This document shows, one piece after another, positions 18,435 to 26,315 of a DNA stretch of 44,599 nt. Below the pieces are notes generated by a model, which saw only the letters and a program-made list of their open reading frames with translations, searched no databases and had not been told where the DNA came from. How positions within the stretch are numbered: the first letter of the stretch is position 1; the number at the start of each line of letters is the position of its first letter. The stretch lies in contig CBDUTO010000018.1 of the NCBI GenBank assembly GCA_965370315.1, positions 1-44,599 on the forward strand, given 5' to 3'. Made by a program: the position numbers and the translations under genes. The DNA is from 1-14-2-50-31-20 sp965370315 (lineage in GTDB: Bacteria > Bacteroidota > Ignavibacteria > Ignavibacteriales > Melioribacteraceae).

Positions 18435-19424
18435 ATGGAAAGTAAGAAGAAAATTCTCTTCCTTTTAGTAGGAATAGTGATAGGCGCTTTTGCAATGTTT
18501 ATAGGAACAGATTTCTTCCATAGCGAATTAACCGATGTTCATGATGACTCTCATGGAGTTACAGAAGTGGAAAATGAACACAATGATAATGAGCATGGCG
18601 AAGAAATAGTAACTTTGAATGATAGTGAAATAAAAGAACTTGGAATTGTACTTGAAAAAGTTGGTTCGATTAAACTAATGAAACATAATGATTTAACAGG
18701 GGAGATTGTTCCTAATCCAGATAGATTGGTTCATATTGTTCCTCGCTTTGCTGGAATTGTTCGGAAAGTAAATATCAAAATAGGTGATAAAGTAAAGAAA
18801 AATGAAGTGATTGCTGTAATTGAGAGTAATGAAAGCTTAGTTACTTATGATGTTAAATCATCTATGGATGGGGTTGTGCTGGATTTACATATGACACCAG
18901 GTGAGTTAATGGGAGATCATGAACACGTTGTAACAATTGCGGACTTAAGCTATGTGTGGGCGGAGTTAAATATTTATCAAAAAGATCTAATGAAAATTAA
19001 GCTCAATCAAAAAACTGATATTTACTTTGATGAAAATGAAAACGGAGTTTCTGCAAAAATATTTTATATAAGTCCTACTCTGGATGAAGAAACAAGAACA
19101 GCTACTGCACGTGTAAAGCTTAATAATAAAAACGGATATTGGAAACCTGGGATGTTTATCTCGGCCCAGGTATTAACAAAATCGGTTGATGTTAAATATG
19201 CGGTAACCCTTAATGCCATTCAAAATTATGAAGGTGGGAAAGTAATATTTGTAAAAGAGGGAAATGGTATTGAACCCCGTACAGTTACTGTTGGTCTGGT
19301 TAATAGTAGATATGCTGAAATATTATCGGGCTTAAATGATGGGGATGTTTATGTGTCTGAGGGTGCATTTGTAATTAAATCTGAATTGCTGAAAGGGTCG
19401 TTTGGCGGTGGGCATAATCATTAG
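18435..19424 (+). CDS. CzcB/CusB-type periplasmic adaptor (membrane fusion protein)
   Basis: A 329-residue adaptor anchored by an N-terminal hydrophobic helix (ILFLLVGIVIGAFAMFIGTD). A His/Asp-rich linker (residues about 30-55, HDDSHGV...NEHNDNEHGEE) is a likely metal-binding segment. Beta-barrel and lipoyl halves follow: GKIVPNPD-like GEIVPNPDRLVHIVPRFAG, IGDKVKKNEVIAVIES, then VLDLHMTPGELMGDHEHVVTIADLSYVWAE, typical of heavy-metal adaptors. It ends with GGGHNH, another His motif. It joins the RND pump to the outer-membrane channel, and may hand periplasmic metal to the pump. It starts 11 bp after the channel gene and ends 5 bp before the pump gene. Confidence 0.9.
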   Translation: MESKKKILFLLVGIVIGAFAMFIGTDFFHSELTDVHDDSHGVTEVENEHNDNEHGEEIVTLNDSEIKELGIVLEKVGSIKLMKHNDLTGEIVPNPDRLVHIVPRFAGIVRKVNIKIGDKVKKNEVIAVIESNESLVTYDVKSSMDGVVLDLHMTPGELMGDHEHVVTIADLSYVWAELNIYQKDLMKIKLNQKTDIYFDENENGVSAKIFYISPTLDEETRTATARVKLNNKNGYWKPGMFISAQVLTKSVDVKYAVTLNAIQNYEGGKVIFVKEGNGIEPRTVTVGLVNSRYAEILSGLNDGDVYVSEGAFVIKSELLKGSFGGGHNH

Positions 19425-19429
19425 GAGAA

Positions 19430-22400
19430 ATGATGAATAAATTAATAGATTTTGTGTTGAAGAATCGCTTGCTGATAATTGTTGTTGGTTTTGTGATACT
19501 TGCTGGGGGATATTATAGTTACATTAAGTTACCAATAGACGCTTTCCCAGATGTCTCTCCTTCCATTGTACAGATTTTTACTGTTACAGAGGGATTGGCG
19601 CCAGAAGAGGTTGAAAAATATGTAACCTTTCCAATTGAAACAGCAATGAACGGATTACCGAATTTGCAAAACATTAGGTCTGTTTCAAATTTCGGACTCT
19701 CTGTTGTAAACATATATTTTGATGATGATACGGATATTTATTTTGCTCGACAAGTAGTAAATGAAAGGCTTCAAGAAGCTAGAGAACAAATACCAGAAGG
19801 ATTTGGTGATCCGCAAATGGGACCAATTTCAACTGGTATGGGTCTAGTACTGTTCTATTATCTTGATGACACAACTGGTAAATATACTTTAGAAGAATTA
19901 AGGTCTTTGCATGATTGGGTTATAAAATTTCAACTTCAAACAGTTCCTGGTGTAACTGAAGTACTTGGCATTGGTGGTTATGAAAAACAATTTCATGTGG
20001 TTGTAAATCCGAATGCTTTGTTAAGATACAATGTTACAATAAATGATGTAGTTGAAATAATAAAGAAAAACAATTTGAATGTTGGCGCTTCTTTTATAGA
20101 GAAAGATGCTGAAGAGTTTATAGTACGCTCTGTAGGATTAGCAACAAAAATTGAAGACTTAGAAAATGTAGTAATTAAATCGGATGATGGAACGCCAATT
20201 TATCTTAATCAAGTTGCCGATATAAAAATTGGTGGTGCTATCAGAAGAGGTCTTCAAACAAGAGATGGAATTGGAGAAGTTGTGGCTGGTCAAGTGGTTA
20301 AATTATTTGGAACAAATTCATCAACTGTAATAAGTGCGGTTGAAAAGAAGATGCAAGAGATAAACAAAACACTTCCAGAAGGTGTTAACATTGTTCCATA
20401 TTATGAACAAAAATCTTTAGTTGTTGCGGCTGTACGTACTGTAACCGATGCCCTCTTACAGGGAATTGTCCTAGTAGCAATTGTACTAATTCTATTTATG
20501 GGTTCCATAAGACCTAGTATTGTTGTTGCAATTTCAATACCGTTCTCAATTCTCTTTGCATTTATAGGAATGAATTATTTTGGAATATCAATAAACCTTA
20601 TGTCTTTTGGTGGTCTTGCGATTGCGATAGGTATGATGGTAGATGGGAGTATAGTTCTTGTCGAAAATATTGATAGGTTAAAGAAAGAATCAGATCCAAA
20701 TGAGAGTTTTATTAGTGTTGTTGCAAAAGCGAGTAAGGAGGTCTTAAAACCTATACTGTTTTCTATTATAATAATTATAACTGTTTTTATTCCTCTCTTC
20801 ACTCTTAGCGGAGTTGAGGGAAAAACATTTAAACCTCTTGCATTCACTATATCACTGGCAATGCTTGGTTCCTTAATTTTTGCACTTACTATTGCCCCTG
20901 TGCTCACTTCATTTTTATTAAAAAATAAGTCTAAAACTAAAAGTGACGTCAATAAACAGAAAGAGAATATTCTTGTACGGATGTTGATTAAAGTGTATGA
21001 TCCTCTTGTGAAATTTTTTGTTAAATTCAGAATTGCTGCAATGGCACTCGGCATTTCAATATTATTACTCGGAATAATAATTTATCCAAAACTTGGTTCA
21101 GAATTTACTCCTTCATTAAATGAAGGAACCCTCGTTGTTAGGTTGTCTCTTGCTCCTTCAATTTCCTTGGAAGAAAGTAAACGAACAGCATTACTTGTTG
21201 AAAAGAGAATAATGAAAGTAGAAGAAGTTAGAGGAGCAGTTAGCAGAATAGGACGTGGCGAAGTAGGTGCTCATACTGACCCAATTAATAGTGTCGAAAT
21301 GTATATCCTCTTTAAACCAGAGAATGAATGGAGAGAAGGATTAACCCAAACAAAACTGGAAGAGGAGATACGAAGTAAAGTAGAAAATTATCCGGGAGTA
21401 TTAACTAATTTTACACAGCCAATTCAGATGACAGTTGATGAATTGTTAGAGGGTGTAAAAGCAGAATTAGCTGTAAAGCTTTTTGGTGATGATCTTGTAG
21501 AACTAAAATCGAAAGCAGAGGAGATAGCCGGAGTTATTAGAAAGGTTAAAGGTGCAGCTGATATTCAAGTAGATCAAGTAAGTGGTAAACCACAATTGAA
21601 AATTACAGTTGACCGTCACTCAATTGCTCGATACGGCTTAAATTTATCGGATGTACAGGAAGTAATTAAAACTGCAATTGGTGGTGAAACTGCCGGACAA
21701 ATATTTGAAGGTATTAAGCGTTACGATATTCTTGTACGCTTTGCTCCTAAGTTTAGAAATAACAGTACGGTGATAAAAGAACTTTTAATAGGTGCTCCAA
21801 ATGGAATGAAAGTTCCATTGAGCCAAGTAGCAACTATTGAAGAGCTTGAAGGACCTCGACAAATAACACGTGAGCAAAATCAGCGTTTTATTACAGTACA
21901 ATGTAATGTTGTTGGTAGGGACATTGTTGGATTTGTAAATGAGAGCCAACAAAAAATTGATGACCAAGTTACACTACCAGTTGGATATTTTACAAAATGG
22001 GGTGGGCAATATAAACTTCAACAGGAAGCTAATAAGAGATTTGCCATCGTCGTTCCAATTACTTTATTAATAGTTTTCTTTTTATTATTTACAAGTTTTA
22101 ATTCGATTAAAAGTACTTTGCTAATATTTATAAATATTCCCTTGGCGTTAGTTGGAGGTGTAATTGCACTTTGGATTACAAACCAAAATCTTTCTGTTCC
22201 GTCATCGGTTGGTTTTATTGCTCTATTTGGAATTGCACTTCAGAATGGGATGCTACTTGTTACATATTTAAACCAGTTATTACGTGAAGGTAAATCAATT
22301 GATGAAGCCTCAATTGAAGGAGCAAAGTTGAGATTGCGTCCAGTTTTAATGACTGCATTAACCACAATGCTTGGATTACTTCCGTTGCTCATTGCTACTG

Positions 22401-22528
22401 GAACCGGAAGTGAAGTGCAAAGACCACTTGCTACAGTTGTCGTTGGTGGATTGTTTACTTCAACAATACTTACTTTAATTGTGTTGCCTGCGTTGTATAA
22501 ATGGTTTCCGGCAGAAGTAAAAGGTTGA
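19430..22528 (+). CDS. CzcA/CusA family heavy-metal RND efflux pump
   Basis: A 1032-residue proton-driven inner-membrane pump with the RND layout: helix 1, large periplasmic loop, helices 2-6, helix 7, second loop, helices 8-12. Helix 4 reads SFGGLAIAIGMMVDGSIVLVEN, with Asp405 at the proton-relay position of CusA. The GGLAIAIG-MVD pattern is closer to the CusA-like branches than to the CzcA pattern DFG-IVDG, but the following G-S-I-V-L-V-E-N resembles CzcA, so the metal (copper/silver or zinc/cobalt/nickel) is undecided. The N-terminal LPIDAFPDVSPSIVQI and EKYVTFPIETAMNGLPN blocks are diagnostic of metal pumps. An AGGAGAAATG start region lies 5 bp after the adaptor gene. Confidence 0.93.
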   Translation: MMNKLIDFVLKNRLLIIVVGFVILAGGYYSYIKLPIDAFPDVSPSIVQIFTVTEGLAPEEVEKYVTFPIETAMNGLPNLQNIRSVSNFGLSVVNIYFDDDTDIYFARQVVNERLQEAREQIPEGFGDPQMGPISTGMGLVLFYYLDDTTGKYTLEELRSLHDWVIKFQLQTVPGVTEVLGIGGYEKQFHVVVNPNALLRYNVTINDVVEIIKKNNLNVGASFIEKDAEEFIVRSVGLATKIEDLENVVIKSDDGTPIYLNQVADIKIGGAIRRGLQTRDGIGEVVAGQVVKLFGTNSSTVISAVEKKMQEINKTLPEGVNIVPYYEQKSLVVAAVRTVTDALLQGIVLVAIVLILFMGSIRPSIVVAISIPFSILFAFIGMNYFGISINLMSFGGLAIAIGMMVDGSIVLVENIDRLKKESDPNESFISVVAKASKEVLKPILFSIIIIITVFIPLFTLSGVEGKTFKPLAFTISLAMLGSLIFALTIAPVLTSFLLKNKSKTKSDVNKQKENILVRMLIKVYDPLVKFFVKFRIAAMALGISILLLGIIIYPKLGSEFTPSLNEGTLVVRLSLAPSISLEESKRTALLVEKRIMKVEEVRGAVSRIGRGEVGAHTDPINSVEMYILFKPENEWREGLTQTKLEEEIRSKVENYPGVLTNFTQPIQMTVDELLEGVKAELAVKLFGDDLVELKSKAEEIAGVIRKVKGAADIQVDQVSGKPQLKITVDRHSIARYGLNLSDVQEVIKTAIGGETAGQIFEGIKRYDILVRFAPKFRNNSTVIKELLIGAPNGMKVPLSQVATIEELEGPRQITREQNQRFITVQCNVVGRDIVGFVNESQQKIDDQVTLPVGYFTKWGGQYKLQQEANKRFAIVVPITLLIVFFLLFTSFNSIKSTLLIFINIPLALVGGVIALWITNQNLSVPSSVGFIALFGIALQNGMLLVTYLNQLLREGKSIDEASIEGAKLRLRPVLMTALTTMLGLLPLLIATGTGSEVQRPLATVVVGGLFTSTILTLIVLPALYKWFPAEVKG

Positions 22529-22625
22529 TAAATGAAAAACATTTGTGATCTACTATTCTAATTATATTTAAGAATAAAAATTAATTAGCACATTGCTTAA
22601 CTATAAATCTAAAAAGGAAACAACT

Positions 22626-22973
22626 ATGAAAAAAATAGAAAAATTTATACTTCCAGTACTAGTAATTACTTTGCTTGGAATAGTATATTTCATCTACTTT
22701 GCTCCAACAGAGGAACTTGGAGATTTTTCCAAATTTGGAGTGAGTGAAATAAATCAAAGTATTAATGTATCAATTGTTAAAGAGAGTGGAATTAGCAAAA
22801 CGGCCACAGGAGGGATTATTTCTTTTGATGCAAAAGATAAAAACAACAGAGTTCATAGAGTTTCTTTACACGAACCTGTTAGTGCTACTATTTTGAACGC
22901 TGAAATAGTTGAACTACTTGGGCATATGCATGGTAAAGAATTTATTTGCGCAGGTGTTGAAGTTATTAAATAA
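22626..22973 (+). CDS. Small membrane-anchored protein downstream of metal efflux pump
   Basis: 115 residues. An N-terminal transmembrane segment (FILPVLVITLLGIVYFIYF) is followed by a periplasmic domain of about 85 residues that looks beta-rich and could be a small OB-like barrel (GGIISFDAKDKNNRVHRVSL ... HGKEFICAGVEVIK). The late motif LGHMHGKEFICAG carries His, Met and Cys that could bind a metal. I do not recognise the family. I chose the ATG at 22626 because AAAAAGGA lies before it; an in-frame ATG at 22593 has no such site and would add 11 polar residues before the helix. It is separated from the pump by 97 bp and is followed by a hairpin; it may belong to the efflux operon. Confidence 0.65.
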   Translation: MKKIEKFILPVLVITLLGIVYFIYFAPTEELGDFSKFGVSEINQSINVSIVKESGISKTATGGIISFDAKDKNNRVHRVSLHEPVSATILNAEIVELLGHMHGKEFICAGVEVIK

Positions 22974-22990
22974 TAATGGGAAATATTCTA

Positions 22991-23032
22991 AGAAAGAAAA
23001 AACCTCCATTACAAAATATTGTCATGGAGGTT
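22991..23032 (-). terminator. Terminator of the alpha/beta hydrolase gene
   Basis: AACCTCCAT (23001-23009) pairs with ATGGAGGTT (23024-23032), and ACAA/TTGT extends the stem inside. On the minus strand the hairpin runs into TTTTTTCTTTC. It starts 46 bp beyond the hydrolase stop and could also affect the convergent plus-strand operon. Confidence 0.75.
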
Positions 23033-23077
23033 AAGATGTGGAAATGTTGAGTTACGTCTCTTGTAAAACTTGATAAT

Positions 23078-23860
23078 TTATTTTATAAACTTTTCAATTG
23101 CCTCATTTACAAATTCTGAATTTTCTATTGGAGACATATGTCCAGAGTTTGGTACTACTTTAAATTTAGCATTAGGAATTAATAATGCACTCTCTTTCAT
23201 CATCTCTGGAGGAGTCATAGTATCAAACTCACCACAGAGATGGAGTGTTGGAAGTTTTATTTGTTTCAAAAATGGAATTGAATCACCTCGACTTAACATT
23301 GCAATTAGTGCACCCTTAACTCCAATTGGGTTGTTAGTTTTGCAAAGTGATTTAACAGAAGTGTATTTCTCTGTATAACTTGATTGATATTCATTGCTAA
23401 AGCAAAGTGGTACAAACGATTCAACAAAAGCCTCAAGTCCTTCTTCATTAATCTGTTTTATTTTATTTGCTCGTACTAATCTAATTTCATCAGTGTCAGA
23501 ATTTGGTTTTGTATCGCAAAAGATTACACTTTTAAAAATACTTTGGTTTCGCTCAACGGCACTGTAAGCAAGATATCCTCCCATTGAAAGTCCACAGAGA
23601 ATAGGTGTGTTCAAATTTAGTTTCGAGATAATTGAAAATAGATCATCTACATATTTTTCCATTGTGTATTGTCCATCTCCAACATGTGAAGCCCCAAGTC
23701 CACGTATATCGTAAGTAACACAAAAGAAATTATCCTTTAAATATTCAATTTGCTTATCCCACATAGTGTGGTCATAAGGAAATCCGTGAACGAAAATAAT
23801 TGACTGTTTCGTTTCATCCCCAGCAGTATAAACTGCTAAATTGTTATTTGTGCTTTCCAT
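23078..23860 (-). CDS. Alpha/beta-fold hydrolase
   Basis: A 260-residue cytosolic hydrolase. It has the oxyanion-hole motif VHGFPYDHTMW, the nucleophile elbow GLSMGG (Ser92), Asp213 in CGEFDTMTPPE and His241 in NSGHMSPIE, which together make the catalytic triad. The DIRGLGAS block is typical of the esterase, lactonase and haloperoxidase-like branch, including 3-oxoadipate enol-lactonase relatives; the substrate cannot be told. A GGAG lies before the ATG. It is transcribed away from the TetR regulator across a 248-260 bp interval with several palindromes, so it may be a target of that regulator. Confidence 0.88.
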   Translation of the reverse strand: MESTNNNLAVYTAGDETKQSIIFVHGFPYDHTMWDKQIEYLKDNFFCVTYDIRGLGASHVGDGQYTMEKYVDDLFSIISKLNLNTPILCGLSMGGYLAYSAVERNQSIFKSVIFCDTKPNSDTDEIRLVRANKIKQINEEGLEAFVESFVPLCFSNEYQSSYTEKYTSVKSLCKTNNPIGVKGALIAMLSRGDSIPFLKQIKLPTLHLCGEFDTMTPPEMMKESALLIPNAKFKVVPNSGHMSPIENSEFVNEAIEKFIK

Positions 23861-24058
23861 CGTTGCTCCAGCTTAATATATTTCTTTAATTTTTTATTTC
23901 AAATTATTCTTCTGCAAACTAATTTATTATGAAGTTATATCAAAAGATGTTTACGATTCGAAAAATAGTAAGAGCGTGAAAATCTTACACTATAATATCA
24001 ACTCTAATTGATGAAATTCTGGTTTTAAAAAAAAGCTAAAGGATAAAACATCTTTTTA

Positions 24059-24105
24059 TTGACAAACAGAGTGGTTTGTCTTAACTTAGTAAGTGTGTAT
24101 TCACT
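24059..24105 (+). promoter_or_regulatory. Promoter and candidate TetR operators before the regulator gene
   Basis: A TTGACA -35-like hexamer (24059-24064) overlaps a perfect 7-bp inverted repeat GACAAAC-N6-GTTTGTC (24061-24080). Just downstream is TAAGTGTGTATTCACT (24090-24105), which shares TAAGT-N4-ATTCACT with a site before the gene at 28970. The candidate -10 (TAACTT) is weak. Dyads over a core promoter next to a TetR gene fit autoregulation. Confidence 0.55.
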
Positions 24106-24120
24106 CACTTGAGTTTTATA

Positions 24121-24705
24121 ATGATATTTACAAAAAAGCAACAAGAAATAATTGAGATATCTATTCAGCTTATAGCTGATTTAGGTATTCAAGGATTTAC
24201 AATAAAAAATCTCTCAAAGAGAGTTGGGGTTACTGAAGGAGCAATCTATAGGCACTTCGAAAGCAAAACCGAAATTCTTCATAGCATTCTCAAAGCATTT
24301 CAAAAAGAATCAGCTTCCACTTTAGAGAGTGCTTGTTCTTCCGACAAACCTGCGATGGAAGAGATTTCAAGAATATTTACTCACCACTTTAATTATTTTC
24401 ATGAGAAACCTGCAGTTGCTGCAGTTATTTTTTCAGAATCGATTTTCCAAAATGAAAACCTTTTATCGAAGGAAGTTTTTAAGTTATTAAAAATGCACGA
24501 AGATGCTCTTATGTGCATTATTAGTAGAGGACAGTTGAATGGTGAAATACGAAAAGAGATGCTCTCTAAAGTTCAACTAGTTAGAATTATTATAGGTTCT
24601 ATTCGCTATACAGTTACCAAATGGAGATTATCCAATTACGAGTTTGATATTAAAGATGAAGGTAAAATCCTTTTAGAAAATATTAAAGAGCTATTAGGAA
24701 AATAG
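24121..24705 (+). CDS. TetR/AcrR family transcriptional regulator
   Basis: 194 residues. The N-terminal DNA-binding domain reads KKQQEIIEISIQLIADLGIQ then FTIKNLSKRVGVTEGAIYRH-FESKTEIL, a classic TetR helix-turn-helix with the YRHF turn. The C-terminal helical domain (about 70-190), which binds the inducer and dimerises, is not diagnostic. I chose the ATG at 24121 over a TTG at 24109; the latter would place the start inside the operator-like repeat. It precedes a membrane oxidoreductase-like gene by 83 bp on the same strand and most likely controls this cluster, with inducers that may be hydrophobic, as is common for AcrR-type proteins. Confidence 0.9.
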   Translation: MIFTKKQQEIIEISIQLIADLGIQGFTIKNLSKRVGVTEGAIYRHFESKTEILHSILKAFQKESASTLESACSSDKPAMEEISRIFTHHFNYFHEKPAVAAVIFSESIFQNENLLSKEVFKLLKMHEDALMCIISRGQLNGEIRKEMLSKVQLVRIIIGSIRYTVTKWRLSNYEFDIKDEGKILLENIKELLGK

Positions 24706-24788
24706 TATATGGAAAAAATATTTATAATAAAATACTGTATTTATAATCAGATTAAAAATTCTTATTTATAATTAATTAAGGAAGAAAA

Positions 24789-26315
24789 ATGAAATCAATA
24801 AGTCGATTTTCTTATCTTTTCCAATCTACAAAAGGATTGATACTTGTCGCAGTTTCGATGATAGCACTTGTCACAGCTATATGGGGAACTTTGTCAGGTC
24901 CAATGGTAGAGTGGGGAGTTAGAGATTTAACTGTCAACCTTCTCGGTATGGAGCTTCATCACTGGGAACGTGAAGGGCGTATTATCCTTCTTTATCATAC
25001 TATAGCTATGGCTGTATTAGCAATTGAAGTATATATGATTACTTCTCTTGTGCCTATGAAAAAGCACCAACAAGCAAATATTAACGCTACTATTACAGTT
25101 GGTTATATGACTGCAATGATTTTTGGATTATGGTTCGCTTATTTTGGACATGCATACATTTTTCATGGTTTATTTTTAGTAGGTCAGTCATTAGTCTTTT
25201 TTGCTGGTGTTTCTTTGGTAGTAGCTTTATCACCGTTTAACAAGGAATACTACATTGCAAAAGATAGCCCGTATGCACACACCAAATCTGGTTTTGACCT
25301 TGAACGTGCTGCTTTTTTTACAATGGCACTATTGACTGTAATATCTTCACTTTGGGGTGCGGTTACAGGATCTTATTGGGGTAACGGGCATGAAACGTTT
25401 TTAGCCGAAAACCTAATTCGTAATCCTCACAAAACTTCATTAGAGTATGCAATTATTGGTCATTTGCACATTATGCTTTCTCTAGTTGCTGTAGCAATTA
25501 CACTTATTGTTGGGAGATGGATGGACTTTAAGGGCATGATACACAAAGTTGCAATGCATTTAATGATTTGGGGTTCAATTACTCTTACTGCTGGTGCGTT
25601 ACTTATAGTTTGGGTTCCTGCAGCACACACAATTATCTATTTCGGATCAGTTGGTGTAATGTTCTCAGCATTATTATATGTTATCTATTCATGGAAAAAA
25701 ATTATTCATGATCGAATTGAAGAACAAGGAATTGAAAAACCAAATTTCATGGATAAGATAAAAGCGTTATTGCACGATCCACTTAAATTTGGACCTGGTT
25801 TCCAAATGGTATTTATGAATTTTACAGTTAGTGGAATTGGTATTTTCATGGCAATCAAATTAGAGAAAATATTCCGTGTGTGGCCTGCTCGTGAAGAGCG
25901 TATTACTTTAACTGGTCACTGGCATATATTAGCAGCAATTATTGCTACTATAATAATTATGTATTATTGGGATATTTCTGGTATGAAAGGTAAAACCCGC
26001 AAATGGGCTGGTTGGATATTAATTATTGGTGGTGATTTTGCTTTTGCAGCTGCAACAATCTTTTCCATGAAAAGACTTTTTGTATCTGAATACTTTGAAC
26101 AACCAGTTGTTAACTGGACCATGCTTATAATGGATTTCGGTTTAGGTGGAATATTAATAATGCTGGCTATTTTCTTAGGCTGGAGATTCTTTGAGCTTGT
26201 TAAACCAGAAGGTTTATGGAAAAAAGAAGCAGCTAACCCTGAATTGGATGTCAATAGAGTACATCCAGCTGTTCCTGTTGAAGGTGTTAACGTTCCGGAA
26301 GAGGTGAAAAAATGA
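24789..26315 (+). CDS. 12-helix membrane protein with haem-copper-oxidase-like histidine layout (novel family candidate)
   Basis: 508 residues with 12 predicted membrane helices, the number in subunit I of haem-copper oxidases and NorB. Histidines fall inside or at the edge of helices 2 (His70, LLYHTIAMA), 6 (His225/His227, IIGHLHIML), 7 (His252/His257, IHKVAMHLM), 8 (His280, AAHTII) and 10 (His377/His379, TGHWHIL). In haem-copper subunit I, helix 2 His and the helix 10 H-x-H hold the two haems, so His70, His377 and His379 fit. The canonical adjacent His-His of helix 7 that binds CuB is absent, as is the H-P-E-x-Y or H-x-x-x-E motif of helix 6; GHLH takes its place. Strong SD (TTAAGGAAG). Its stop overlaps the next start by ATGA, so it is coupled to the lipoprotein gene. 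A CtaB-type gene nearby supports a haem O cofactor. Function unknown: oxidase, NO reductase or a haem protein without copper are possible. Confidence 0.75.
   Translation: MKSISRFSYLFQSTKGLILVAVSMIALVTAIWGTLSGPMVEWGVRDLTVNLLGMELHHWEREGRIILLYHTIAMAVLAIEVYMITSLVPMKKHQQANINATITVGYMTAMIFGLWFAYFGHAYIFHGLFLVGQSLVFFAGVSLVVALSPFNKEYYIAKDSPYAHTKSGFDLERAAFFTMALLTVISSLWGAVTGSYWGNGHETFLAENLIRNPHKTSLEYAIIGHLHIMLSLVAVAITLIVGRWMDFKGMIHKVAMHLMIWGSITLTAGALLIVWVPAAHTIIYFGSVGVMFSALLYVIYSWKKIIHDRIEEQGIEKPNFMDKIKALLHDPLKFGPGFQMVFMNFTVSGIGIFMAIKLEKIFRVWPAREERITLTGHWHILAAIIATIIIMYYWDISGMKGKTRKWAGWILIIGGDFAFAAATIFSMKRLFVSEYFEQPVVNWTMLIMDFGLGGILIMLAIFLGWRFFELVKPEGLWKKEAANPELDVNRVHPAVPVEGVNVPEEVKK

Noticed and set aside
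20575..21054. Antisense open frames inside the RND pump, kinase and T9SS genes (also for example 3634-4098 and 12675-13115)
   Set aside because: They follow from the codon pattern of the strong gene on the other strand, lack ribosome binding sites and have implausible compositions.
22626..22973. CcmE-like haem chaperone
   Set aside because: It has an anchor helix and a possible OB-like domain, but the CcmE haem-binding His-x-x-x-Tyr motif is not present and the neighbours are metal efflux genes.
24789..26315. Identity as NnrS, canonical NorB or cbb3 subunit I
   Set aside because: Helix 7 lacks the adjacent His pair, helix 6 lacks the H-P-E-x-Y or H-x-x-x-E motif, and NnrS blocks are not visible. 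Only a distant relation is claimed.
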